A stretch of 64,000 nt of DNA from Mycobacterium sp. Aquia_216 (GTDB taxonomy: Bacteria; Actinomycetota; Actinomycetes; Mycobacteriales; Mycobacteriaceae), in assembly GCF_026723865.1 (NCBI RefSeq), contig NZ_CP113529.1, positions 3,100,001 to 3,164,000 of the forward strand, read 5' to 3'. The notes under the pieces were generated by a model. It saw only the letters and a list, made by a program, of their open reading frames with translations, was not told the DNA's origin and did no database searches. Below are positions 25,525 through 33,704 of the stretch, piece by piece (position 1 is the stretch's first letter; each line of letters starts with the position of its first letter). The position numbers and the translations under genes are program-made.

Positions 25525-27201
25525 GTGGCGGTCCCACGCGGCGAGCTCGAGCCCTACTATGACCTCGGCTCCTACCACCGGGCCGTCGATACGCCGTCGG
25601 TTCAGGCGCAGCTGTGGTTCGACCGGGGCATGGTGTGGGCGTACGCGTTCAACCACGAAGAGGCAGTGCGGTGCTTTGAGCAGGCGCTCGGCCTGGACCC
25701 CGATCTCGCCATCGCGCGATGGGGCATCGCCTACTCGGTGGGCCCCAACTACAACAAAGCCTGGGACGCGTTTGACCCGGTCGAGCTGGCAGCCTCGCTG
25801 ACCCGGGCGCGTGACGAGCTGCGGCTGGCGATCGGCGGGCGCGCGACGGCCGTTGAGCGCGGCCTGATCGAGGCGCTGGCTGCTCGCTTTCCGACCGACG
25901 ACGTGACTGACACCGCGGCGCTGACCGCCGGTAACGCCTCGTACGCCGCAGCGATGGTGGACCTAGCGTCGGCCTATCCGGGCGATATCGACGTTGCGGC
26001 GCTGGCCGCGGACGCGCTGGTCAACGTGACGGCATGGGCACTGTGGGACACCCGCACCGGGGAGCCCGCCCCAGGTTCCCGAGTGGTCGAGGCCAAGCGG
26101 ATTCTGCAGACGGCGTTGCGGACGGCCGCCGGCCGGGCCCACCCGGGCATCCTGCACCTCTACCTGCACACGATGGAGCTATCCGCCCACCCCGAAGAGG
26201 CGCTACCGGCGGCCGATCTGCTGCGCGGGCTGGTACCCGACGCCGGCCACCTCGAACACATGCCGACCCATATCGATGTGCTGTGCGGCGACTATCGCAG
26301 CGCGGTGGTGTCGAATGTGGAAGCGGTGCGTGCGGATCGGCGGTTTCTCGAACGCGAAGGACCGCTGAACTTTTATTCGGCTTACCGAGCGCACGACTTG
26401 CACTTCGTCGTCTACGCGGCGATGTTCTCGGGTCAATTCCGTGTCGCGCTGGAGGCCGCCGATGAACTCGCCCAGCAGCTCACACCGGAAGTGCTGTCCG
26501 TCGAATCACCGCCGATGGCCGACTGGCTGGAGGCCTTCGTTCCGCTTCGGGTGCACGTTTTTGTCCGCTTCGGCCGTTGGGCAGACCTGATAGCGGAGTC
26601 TTTGCCGAACGATCAGGATTTGTACTGCACCACGACGGCGACGATTCACTACGGGCGCGGTGTGGCTCACGCCGCCAAAGGTCAACTGGTGCAAGCAAAT
26701 GCCGAGCGTGAAGCCTTCATCGCGGCGTATGCTCGCATTCCTGCGTCACGGTATTTGTTCAACAACACCAGTCGCGACATCCTCGCGGTGGCCGGCGCGA
26801 TGCTGGACGGCGAAATCGCTTACCGTCAAGGGGATTTCGATCTGGCGTTCCAACATCTTCGGCGCGCGATTCAACTCGACGACAACTTGCCTTATGACGA
26901 GCCCTGGGGCTGGATGCAACCGACCCGCCACGCCTATGGCGCGCTGCTGCTGGAGCAGGGTCGGGTGGCCGAGGCGGCCGCCGTCTACGCGGCCGATCTC
27001 GGCTTCGACCCGACGGTGCGCAGATGCTGCCAACATCCGAAAAATGTGTGGAGCCTGCACGGATACCACGAGTGCCTGCGGCGTCTCGGCCGCACCGCGG
27101 AGGCGACGATCATCGAGCAGCAACTGACGCTGGCCCGCACGTACGCCGACGTCGCGATCACCGCGTCGTGTGCGTGCCGCCTAGGGGCCGACACCAGCTA
27201 A
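25525..27201 (+). CDS. TPR-repeat protein
   Basis: 558 aa from GTG 25525, 16 bp after the transporter gene. TPR-like helical pairs are visible at about 35-65 (YAFNHEEAVRCFEQALGLDPD), about 215-240, about 430-455 (YRQGDFDLAFQHLRRAIQLDD) and about 475-500. No enzymatic motif is recognised. It is a predicted cytoplasmic scaffold or a protein of unknown activity, probably co-transcribed with the MFS gene. Confidence 0.8.
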   Translation: MAVPRGELEPYYDLGSYHRAVDTPSVQAQLWFDRGMVWAYAFNHEEAVRCFEQALGLDPDLAIARWGIAYSVGPNYNKAWDAFDPVELAASLTRARDELRLAIGGRATAVERGLIEALAARFPTDDVTDTAALTAGNASYAAAMVDLASAYPGDIDVAALAADALVNVTAWALWDTRTGEPAPGSRVVEAKRILQTALRTAAGRAHPGILHLYLHTMELSAHPEEALPAADLLRGLVPDAGHLEHMPTHIDVLCGDYRSAVVSNVEAVRADRRFLEREGPLNFYSAYRAHDLHFVVYAAMFSGQFRVALEAADELAQQLTPEVLSVESPPMADWLEAFVPLRVHVFVRFGRWADLIAESLPNDQDLYCTTTATIHYGRGVAHAAKGQLVQANAEREAFIAAYARIPASRYLFNNTSRDILAVAGAMLDGEIAYRQGDFDLAFQHLRRAIQLDDNLPYDEPWGWMQPTRHAYGALLLEQGRVAEAAAVYAADLGFDPTVRRCCQHPKNVWSLHGYHECLRRLGRTAEATIIEQQLTLARTYADVAITASCACRLGADTS

Positions 27202-27222
27202 GTATTGTGTACTATACCTAGC

Positions 27223-28245
27223 ATGAGCGAGAAACTCCCGGCTCGGCTGGCGCAACACCCCACCGTGCAAAAGGTGCGGTCGCGCCCGACGCGGAAACCC
27301 GGCGTGCTCGATGCGGATTGGCTGCGGCAGCTGTGCCTGGACGCGGGCGTCGACGACGTGGCGTTCGCCAGTGTCGACAACCCGGACCTGGCCTCGGAGG
27401 TCGAGCACGTCGAGGCCGCGTTGCCGGGGACGAGGAGTTACATCTCGCTGGTGGTCAAGATGAACCGCGACAACATCCGTTCGACGGCGCGAAGCGTCGC
27501 CAACCAGGAGTTTCACCGCAGCGGCGAGTTGCTCAACGAGGCGGCCTACCGCATCGTCCGTCGACTGCAGGATGCCGGCTATCGGGTGCTGAACCCGTCG
27601 GCGACCTTTCCGATGGAGATGGACAACTACCCCGGACGCATCTGGGTGGTGGCGCACAAACCCGTCGCCGTGGCCGCGGGCTTGGGCGTGATGGGCATCC
27701 ACCGCAACGTCATTCACCCGAAGTTCGGCAACTTCATCCTGCTGGGCACGATCCTGGTGGACACGCCGATCAGCAGCTATGGCCAGCCGCTGGACTACAG
27801 CCCGTGCCTTGAATGCAAGTTGTGCGTGGCGGCCTGCCCGGTTGGCGCGATCGGCAAGGACGGCAGCTTCGATTGGCTGGCGTGTTCGACGCACAACTAC
27901 CGCGAGTTCATGGGCGGCTTCACCGATTGGGTGCAGACGGTGGCCGACAGCACCGACGCGGCCGATTTCCGTTCGCGGGTAACCGATTCGGAGAACGCGT
28001 CGATGTGGCAGAGCCTGTCGTTCAAGCCCAACTACAAGGCGGCCTACTGCCTGGCGGTGTGCCCGGCCGGCGAGGATGTCATCGAGCCCTACCTGGACAA
28101 CCGCAAGGGTTTCATGGACCTGGTGTTAAAACCGTTGCAGGACAAGAAGGAAACCCTCTACGTCCTGCCGAATTCCAAGGCCAAGGAGTACGCGGAACGC
28201 CGCTATCCGCACAAGCCGGTGAAAGTCGTCGACGGCGGGCGTTAG
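27223..28245 (+). CDS. 4Fe-4S ferredoxin-type protein (epoxyqueuosine-reductase-like)
   Basis: 340 aa from ATG 27223. Two cysteine clusters are present: SPCLECKLCVAACPVGAI and YCLAVCPAGED, enough for iron-sulfur centres. The preceding region (VKMNRDNIRSTARS, VLNPSATFPMEMDN and GVMGIHRNVIHPKFGNFILLGT) resembles the QueG-like reductase scaffold. The second cluster has two Cys rather than the full CxxCxxCxxxCP, so it is not a standard 8Fe ferredoxin. It is probably a redox or reductive enzyme. A TATACC sequence precedes the ATG. Confidence 0.75.
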   Translation: MSEKLPARLAQHPTVQKVRSRPTRKPGVLDADWLRQLCLDAGVDDVAFASVDNPDLASEVEHVEAALPGTRSYISLVVKMNRDNIRSTARSVANQEFHRSGELLNEAAYRIVRRLQDAGYRVLNPSATFPMEMDNYPGRIWVVAHKPVAVAAGLGVMGIHRNVIHPKFGNFILLGTILVDTPISSYGQPLDYSPCLECKLCVAACPVGAIGKDGSFDWLACSTHNYREFMGGFTDWVQTVADSTDAADFRSRVTDSENASMWQSLSFKPNYKAAYCLAVCPAGEDVIEPYLDNRKGFMDLVLKPLQDKKETLYVLPNSKAKEYAERRYPHKPVKVVDGGR

Positions 28246-28934
28246 CTCTGCGGCCCGTAGACGCGGGCGATGTCGGGGGAGTCCAACCAACCCGAGTAGG
28301 TGGGTCGCGACGGCCAGCCCGCGGGCGAATCGAGCCATTCTTCCTGGCGGCCCCACGGCAATACGTCGATCAGTGGAAACGAGTGGCTGAGGTGTTCGGT
28401 GCCGCGTCCGTTCGTGTGCCAGGTGCGGTACACCGTGTCGCCGTCGCGCAGGAACACGTTGACCGCGAAGCCCCCGCCCGGGGGCGCGTCCATGTCGGCG
28501 CCGAACGAGCTCTGCGACGACGAGTACCACGACATCCGATTGCCCACCTTGTGCTTGTAGGCAAGTGCTTCCTCGATCGGGCCGTTGGTGACGATGACGA
28601 AGCGGGCATCGTAGTTGTCAAGGAACTCCAAGCGGGTGAACTGCGACGTGAAACCGGTGCACCCGCCGCACTGCCACTGCGCGCCGTCGGACCACATGTG
28701 GTGGTAGCTGATGAGCTGCGAGCGGCCACCGAACACGTCGACGAGGCGGATGTGCCCATCCGATCCGATCAGGGTGTAGTCGGGTAACTCGACCATCGGT
28801 AGCCGGCGCCGTTGGGCGGCGATCGCATCCAGTTCGCGGGTGGCGGCCTTCTCGCGGGTGCGCAGTTCGTCGAGCTTGGCGCGCCAGGTCCGGTCGTCGA
28901 CGATCGGCGGTAGGGCCGGGTTGTTCGGGGACAT
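28242..28934 (-). CDS. DUF899 thioredoxin-like family protein
   Basis: 230 aa from ATG 28934, chosen because an aaaggtgg ribosome site precedes it and the length matches the family; the opening extends to 29117. Key motif: MWSDGAQWQCGGCTGF, with a CxxC pair as in DUF899 proteins, which have a thioredoxin-related fold and unknown function. The C-terminal YRTWHTNGRGTEHLSHSFPL is typical of the family. It overlaps the convergent ferredoxin-like gene by 4 bp. Confidence 0.85.
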   Translation of the reverse strand: MSPNNPALPPIVDDRTWRAKLDELRTREKAATRELDAIAAQRRRLPMVELPDYTLIGSDGHIRLVDVFGGRSQLISYHHMWSDGAQWQCGGCTGFTSQFTRLEFLDNYDARFVIVTNGPIEEALAYKHKVGNRMSWYSSSQSSFGADMDAPPGGGFAVNVFLRDGDTVYRTWHTNGRGTEHLSHSFPLIDVLPWGRQEEWLDSPAGWPSRPTYSGWLDSPDIARVYGPQS

Positions 28935-29168
28935 GGGATCCACCTTTGCTAGCGATTCTTTCGACATGTAAGTCTGACTGGCGGTGCGCGGGAAATTCAT
29001 CGCAGAATGCAGGCAGTCGGCGCGGACCGGCGTCGTGGAAGGCAAATAGCCGCGCCCAAAGCTGAGAATTAGCTTCGAATTGGTTTGCTCGACGTGCATC
29101 TGGGTACCTGTTTGCACACACTTGAGATGTCACACGCGGGGGCCCTGGGTCCGGAAAGGCACGAAATC

Positions 29169-29936
29169 ATGACTCAGGGGACGATCCCCATCGTCGACGA
29201 TGCGCAGGCGCGCTACGACCTATCCGACGATTTTTTCCGCCTCTTCCTGGATCGCACCCAGACTTACAGTTGCGCGTATTTCGAACGCGATGACATGACG
29301 CTCGAAGAGGCTCAAATCGCCAAAATCGATTTGGCGCTGGCCGCACTGGATCTGCGCCCCGGCATGACACTGCTCGACGTCGCCTGCGGCTGGGGGACCA
29401 CGATGCGCCGGGCCGTCGAGAAATACGACGTCAACGTCGTCGGCCTGACACCGTCCAGCGACCAGGCCGCCCACGTGCAGAAGATGTTCGACGAGATGGA
29501 CACCCAGCGCAGCAAGTGGGTGATGCTGCAGGGCTGGGAGGAGTTCAGCGAGCCCGTCGACCGGATCGTGTCCATCGGGGCGTTCGAGCCCGGCCGTCAC
29601 GACCGGTACGACGACTTGTTCGAAATGGCCTACACGGTCCTGCCCGACGATGGCGTCATGTTCTTGCACATGATCACCGGATTGCCGTCGATCGACCCGG
29701 TGGAGCAGCATGCGGCCGAAGCGGGTTTCACCCTGACCCTGCGCGAGCCGTTGCAGCCGCATTACGTCAAGACCCTCGACCTGTGGACCGCGGCGCTCGA
29801 GGCGCATAAGGCCCAAGCCATCGAGATGCAGTCCGAAGAGGTCTACCAGCGATACCTGAACTACCTGACCGGGCGGGCCAACGCGTTTCGCACCGGCCAA
29901 ATCGACGTCAACCAGGTAACTCTCGAGAAAAACTGA
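29169..29936 (+). CDS. Cyclopropane mycolic acid synthase-family methyltransferase with internal deletion
   Basis: 255 aa from ATG 29169. The start YDLSDDFFRLFLDRTQTYSC, the SAM loop LLDVACGWGTTMRRAVEKYD and the end EEVYQRYLNYLTGRA are those of mycolic-acid-modifying SAM methyltransferases (CmaA/MmaA/PcaA, about 287 aa). The active-site positions are kept: Cys35, Glu140, His167 and a Tyr at 199 in HYVKTLDLW that corresponds to Tyr232 in CmaA1. About 33 residues that normally follow HTITGL (the LPMSF/ARFLKFI region lining the acyl channel) are missing, and EHFGHERYD reads EPGRHDRYD. It could act on a different or shorter lipid, or be non-functional. Confidence 0.85.
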   Translation: MTQGTIPIVDDAQARYDLSDDFFRLFLDRTQTYSCAYFERDDMTLEEAQIAKIDLALAALDLRPGMTLLDVACGWGTTMRRAVEKYDVNVVGLTPSSDQAAHVQKMFDEMDTQRSKWVMLQGWEEFSEPVDRIVSIGAFEPGRHDRYDDLFEMAYTVLPDDGVMFLHMITGLPSIDPVEQHAAEAGFTLTLREPLQPHYVKTLDLWTAALEAHKAQAIEMQSEEVYQRYLNYLTGRANAFRTGQIDVNQVTLEKN

Positions 29937-30036
29937 TTGTGCACGCGATTTCGCAGGCAACGACACGGTCAACGAGACCATAACGATTTGCACATCCCCC
30001 TGGCTTGGTGCCAAAGCCAATGGGAGGGTGGTGCCC

Positions 30037-30303
30037 GTGAGTGTTCATGTCGACGAATTGACGCGTGCCTCGCGGACGCAATGGATGGACAGACCACCAC
30101 AACGGTGTGGGCGTGGCCACTGGCTCTTGCCGGGACACATGATCGTGGCCACCATTCCGTGTTCCTGCGGCCGGCATATCTGCTGGGAATGTGAGTGCGG
30201 TGCGGCCACCTATGGGCCCGAGCTGGCCGAGTCGTGCAGCCTGGCCAACGGTCGGCGCGGATCCGCGGTGATCGAGTCGGACGCGACGAAAAGCTTGACC
30301 TGA
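30037..30303 (+). CDS. Small zinc-ribbon-like protein
   Basis: 88 aa from GTG 30037, nine bases after a gggagg ribosome site (30022-30027); GTG at 30028 and 30031 are alternatives. Metal-type residues are concentrated in RCGRGHWLLPGHM and IPCSCGRHICWECECG, with paired CxC and CxxCxC motifs plus His, suggesting one zinc site. The function is unknown. It may be a small regulatory or structural protein. Confidence 0.6.
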   Translation: MSVHVDELTRASRTQWMDRPPQRCGRGHWLLPGHMIVATIPCSCGRHICWECECGAATYGPELAESCSLANGRRGSAVIESDATKSLT

Positions 30304-30316
30304 ACCGGGTTTAGCT

Positions 30317-30982
30317 TCACTTCGTCACGACGGCGGAGTTATGGTTGGGGGCCCACGCCTGCTCGAAGGTGGCGATGGACACCTGCTCGTCGCGGCCGGC
30401 GATGATGCCGCTGTCGTTGAGGTGCACCACACCGGCCTTGGTGTCGATGCCGGTGACCACCACAAAGTGATTTGCCCGGGCGCGGTTGCCGGGCCGATGC
30501 CAAATGGTCTCGGCATTGACGAGGGCGATCACCTTGTGCTTGTCCGCCAGATCCTGTTGCAAGGCAGCGACATTGGACTGGATGTTGTCGGACCTGATCC
30601 AGTAGTGCCAAAGCAGCAGCGGCAGATCTCGGATGTCGGTATTGCCCGGTGGGTTCCATATCGGCCCGGAACCTGTTGCACTCGAAGTATTTTCGGCCAC
30701 ATCCGTGATCTGTCGTTCGGTCGGCTGACGCCCGGTGATCTCGCCGACGACATCGGCCACGGCCATCTCGCCACAGTCGGAAGCATGTTGCTGGCGCCAG
30801 TAGGGCGCAGCGGCCGCGGGGTCGCCGTACATCCCCACCTCGTGGTCGGCGTCCGGCACAGGGGGGCCCGAGGTGGCGTGAGCCGTGGCGGCCCACGTGA
30901 CCGTCGACGTCGCGGCGGCCGCACACAACACCGCGACGGCTTGCATGGCCGTGGCGACCGTGGTCGTCAAAGTGCGGGCCAT
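30317..30982 (-). CDS. Secreted C39-like cysteine peptidase-fold protein
   Basis: 221 aa from ATG 30982 (aaaaggga ribosome site upstream). A Sec signal peptide (about 1-40, MARTLTTTVATAMQAVAVLC onward, cleavage near AHA) leads to a C39_2-type domain. The likely catalytic residues are the Cys of HASDCGEMAVADV, the His of RANHFVVVTGID and the Asp of HLNDSG. It is exported and may process peptides or hold a related non-peptidase function. Confidence 0.75.
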   Translation of the reverse strand: MARTLTTTVATAMQAVAVLCAAAATSTVTWAATAHATSGPPVPDADHEVGMYGDPAAAAPYWRQQHASDCGEMAVADVVGEITGRQPTERQITDVAENTSSATGSGPIWNPPGNTDIRDLPLLLWHYWIRSDNIQSNVAALQQDLADKHKVIALVNAETIWHRPGNRARANHFVVVTGIDTKAGVVHLNDSGIIAGRDEQVSIATFEQAWAPNHNSAVVTK

Positions 30983-31605
30983 CGGCGTTCCCTTTTCTCG
31001 AGCCGCGGGGGCGGCGCGCTGCGGTATGGAGAAAAGGGTCACTGGTCGCCCTCTCGGGAGCATTTAACGGGAACTTCGCGAAAATCGCGGCCGAACACGC
31101 GGAAATGTTGCCGGCATGAGACCGCACTGCTCGACCAGGTACCGGCTGGTGTCCGGCTCTTTTCATCACCGTGACTTTTACCGCGCCGCTCGGGCGGCAC
31201 GCCGAGCCCGGTGGCCGCCGGCTCACCCGCGCGATGCGATACCTCGCCGCGTCGCCAGCTGCGGGGCGCGCCGACGGCGGCGACCGGGTCCGGGTGCCGG
31301 CGGCCAACCGTCCACCGCCGGCCGGCAGCGCCGCCCGTCGATAAGACCGCATCCATGCTGCGGCTTTCGCGACCTGCCCGGCTACCCTGGCGCCGCTGTC
31401 TTCTCCGGCCTCGACGTCAGGTTGCTGGAAACCCAACCCGGCGTGCGCGTCGAGTTCGCGCGATGGGTGCGTTACCTCGCCGGTGCGGCCGTGTAAATCG
31501 GTACTCAGTCATGTATGCCATCGGTTCTCGTCGCTACCCGGGCAACGACGATCACGGCGTTACGGCTCGGCCGTGCGGGTACGTGTGCTTTGCTACGCTC
31601 GCGCC
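30983..31605. other. 623-bp gap upstream of the sulfate operon leader
   Basis: No convincing gene. A plus-strand reading ending at 31496 finishes LDVRLLETQPGVRVEFARW and then ALYLAGAAV-like codons, which looks protein-like. It is joined to a repetitive Arg/Pro-rich beginning, so it may be a coding relic. The right end carries the leader promoter described separately. Confidence 0.3.
31594..31599 (+). promoter_or_regulatory. -10 box of the leaderless cysteine leader peptide
   Basis: TACGCT fits the mycobacterial TANNNT -10 element and ends six bases before ATG 31606, the spacing of leaderless transcripts whose first base is the A of the start codon. Confidence 0.6.
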
Positions 31606-31662
31606 ATGCACGCGGCAGCCGGTTCGTTGGAGCGCTCTGCCGCCGCGCGCTGTTGTCGCTGA
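31606..31662 (+). CDS. Cysteine-responsive leader peptide (leaderless sORF)
   Basis: ATG 31606 to TGA 31662 encodes MHAAAGSLERSAAARCCR. The two consecutive Cys codons (TGT TGT, 31651-31656) followed by Arg and stop match the polycysteine leader ORFs described upstream of sulfur-assimilation operons in mycobacteria. There, ribosome pausing at Cys codons under cysteine shortage raises expression of the operon. It lies 114 bp upstream of subI and is followed by a hairpin that covers the subI ribosome site. Function is inferred from the family; the Cys-Cys codons and position are seen directly. Confidence 0.8.
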   Translation: MHAAAGSLERSAAARCCR

Positions 31663-31719
31663 CTCTTCTGCCCGTGTGCGGTCTGGCCTCGAGTTGGCGG
31701 TCTCCTTGGATGGTTCAGT

Positions 31720-31770
31720 GCCCTTCCGCAGCAACGGGATCGACGTACCGCAATCCCGTACTGGAAGGGC
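31720..31770 (+). promoter_or_regulatory. Attenuator hairpin sequestering the subI ribosome binding site
   Basis: GCCCTTCC (31720-31727) is complementary to GGAAGGGC (31763-31770), which contains the subI Shine-Dalgarno seven bases before ATG 31777. Nested inside, ACGGGAT (31734-31740) pairs with ATCCCGT (31753-31759). The two perfect stems stack into one long hairpin that would block translation of subI until it is opened, for example by a change in ribosome position on the Cys-Cys leader ORF. Confidence 0.75.
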
Positions 31771-31776
31771 CGACTC

Positions 31777-32814
31777 ATGGTTGACGACATCGGTATCGCT
31801 CGGCGCTGGCGTCATGTCGTCTCGTTGCTCTCCGTCATCGGTCTGGTGGCGGCGTGTGCGGGTGGCGCCAGCGATGTGGTGGGCGGCGCCGGTCTGAGCA
31901 GTGCGAACACCAAGATCACCCTGGTCGCGTATTCCGTTCCAGAACCCGGGTGGAGCAGTGTGATTCCGGCGTTCAATCTCACCCAAGAGGGCAAGGGTGT
32001 GCAGGTGATCGCCTCCTACGCTGCGTCTGCCGACCAGTCCCGTGGCGTCGTCGAAGGAAAACCGGCCGACATCGTGAACTTCTCGGTCGAGCCCGACATC
32101 ACCCGATTGGTGAAGGCGGGAAAGGTCTCCGCGGATTGGGACAAAGGTGCCGGCCATGGCAATCCATTCGGGTCGGTAGTGACTTTGGTTGTGCGCAAGG
32201 GCAATCCGAAGAACATCAGAGACTGGGACGATCTGCTGCGGCCCGGCATCGAGGTCATCACCCCCAGTCCGCTGAGCTCGGGTTCGGCGAAGTGGAACCT
32301 GCTCGCGCCGTACGCCGCCAAAAGCCGAGGTGGCGCGGATGCCCAGGCGGGCATCGATTTCATCAGCAGGTTGGTGCACGAGCACGTCAAGTTGCGTCCC
32401 GGGTCGGGCCGGATCGCCACCGCGGTCTTCGCCGAAGGCAGCGGCGACGTACTGATCAGTTACGAGAACGAAGCCATTGCCGCCGAGCGGCAGGGCAAAC
32501 CCGTGGAGCACCTCATCCCGCCCCAAACCTTCAAGATCGAGAATCCGGTAGCCGTGGTCAGTACCAGCGCGCACCTCGATGCCGCGACCGCATTCAAGAA
32601 CTTCCAGTACACGGCCGCGGCCCAGAAGCTCTGGGCGCAAGCGGGTTTCCGGTCGATCGATCCGGCCGTCACCGCCAGTTTCCGGGACCAGTATCCAGTG
32701 CCGGTCAAACTGTGGACGATCGACGAACTCGGTGGGTGGAGCACGGCCGACTCGCAACTGTTCGACAAGAACACCGGCAGTATCACCAAGGTCTACATGC
32801 AGGCCACCGGATGA
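31777..32814 (+). CDS. subI: Sulfate-binding lipoprotein SubI
   Basis: 345 aa. The N terminus is a lipoprotein signal peptide with lipobox LVAACAGG (Cys27). The mature part has the sulfate/thiosulfate-binding pattern: ITLVAYSVPEPGWSSVIPAF, SYAASADQSRGVVEGKPADIV, NPFGSVVTLVVRKGNPK and ITPSPLSSGSAKWNLLAPY. It captures sulfate outside the membrane and delivers it to CysT/CysW. It is the first gene of the operon under the leader peptide and hairpin, and overlaps cysT by 4 bp. Confidence 0.95.
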   Translation: MVDDIGIARRWRHVVSLLSVIGLVAACAGGASDVVGGAGLSSANTKITLVAYSVPEPGWSSVIPAFNLTQEGKGVQVIASYAASADQSRGVVEGKPADIVNFSVEPDITRLVKAGKVSADWDKGAGHGNPFGSVVTLVVRKGNPKNIRDWDDLLRPGIEVITPSPLSSGSAKWNLLAPYAAKSRGGADAQAGIDFISRLVHEHVKLRPGSGRIATAVFAEGSGDVLISYENEAIAAERQGKPVEHLIPPQTFKIENPVAVVSTSAHLDAATAFKNFQYTAAAQKLWAQAGFRSIDPAVTASFRDQYPVPVKLWTIDELGGWSTADSQLFDKNTGSITKVYMQATG

Positions 32815-33704
32815 CAACCGCGATAGTTCCGAATCCGGAGGCGATCCGGCCCGAGCTGGCGACGCCCGGTAGCCAACTTCCGGAGCCGCCGGAAGGACTG
32901 CGGGCGACGACCAGGCCGGGTCTGACGTCACTTCGCGTGGGGGTGACCACGCTGTGGTTGTCGGTGATCGTGCTGCTGCCGTTGGCCGCCATTGCCTGGC
33001 AGTCCGTCGGCGGCGGCTGGCAGGCTTTCTGGCTGGCGGTCACGTCGCATGCCGCGGTGGAGTCGTTTCGGGTGACGCTGGGAATTTCCGTCGTGGTGAC
33101 CGTCCTCGACGTGTTTTTCGGGCTGGCGACAGCCTGGGTACTGGTGCGTGACAACTTCGTCGGGAAAGGGCTGATCGATGCCCTGATCGACTTGCCGTTC
33201 GCGCTGCCGACCATCGTGACCAGCCTGGTGATGCTGGCCCTCTACGGCAAGAACAGTCCGGTGCACGTTCATCTGCAGCACACGCCCCCCGGGGTCGCGA
33301 TGGCGCTGGCATTCGTCACGCTGCCCTTGGTGGTGCGTGCCGTCCAGCCGGTACTGCTCGAGCTCGATCGGGATGTCGAGGAGGCCGCGGCATCGCTGGG
33401 TGCCGGCGGCCCAAAAGTCTTCACGACAATCGTGCTGCCGTCCCTGGTCCCATCCCTGTTCACCGGTGCCGGGCTGGCGTTTTCACGGTGCATCGCCGAG
33501 TTCGGCTCGGTGGTGACCATCGGTGGCGCCGTTCCGGGCAAGACCGAAGTCTCGTCACAGTGGATCCGTTCCTTGATCGAGAATGACGACCGCACTGGCG
33601 CCGCGGCGATTTCCATTGTGCTGTTGACGATCTCGTTTACCGTGCTGGTGCTGTTACGGATCGTGGGCGGTCGAGCGGCCAAGCGTGAGGAGCAGGCCGC
33701 GTGA
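32811..33704 (+). CDS. cysT: Sulfate ABC transporter permease CysT
   Basis: 297 aa from ATG 32811 overlapping the subI stop (ATGA). About six transmembrane segments are visible, and the cytoplasmic EAA loop that docks the ATPase is EEAAASLGAGGPKVFTTIVLPSL. SQWIRSLIENDD near the end is typical of CysT. An upstream in-frame opening lies inside subI and is not coding. Confidence 0.95.
   Translation: MTTAIVPNPEAIRPELATPGSQLPEPPEGLRATTRPGLTSLRVGVTTLWLSVIVLLPLAAIAWQSVGGGWQAFWLAVTSHAAVESFRVTLGISVVVTVLDVFFGLATAWVLVRDNFVGKGLIDALIDLPFALPTIVTSLVMLALYGKNSPVHVHLQHTPPGVAMALAFVTLPLVVRAVQPVLLELDRDVEEAAASLGAGGPKVFTTIVLPSLVPSLFTGAGLAFSRCIAEFGSVVTIGGAVPGKTEVSSQWIRSLIENDDRTGAAAISIVLLTISFTVLVLLRIVGGRAAKREEQAA

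Noticed and set aside
31116..31496. 126-codon plus-strand ORF before the sulfate operon
   Set aside because: The first half is low-complexity Arg/Pro/Ala. Only the last 30 residues look protein-like, and there is no start signal, so I treat it as a possible relic.
31854..32810. Upstream extension of the cysT reading frame
   Set aside because: It overlaps subI in another frame and encodes an Arg/Gly-rich nonsense sequence; ATG 32811 overlaps the subI stop and starts the normal CysT.
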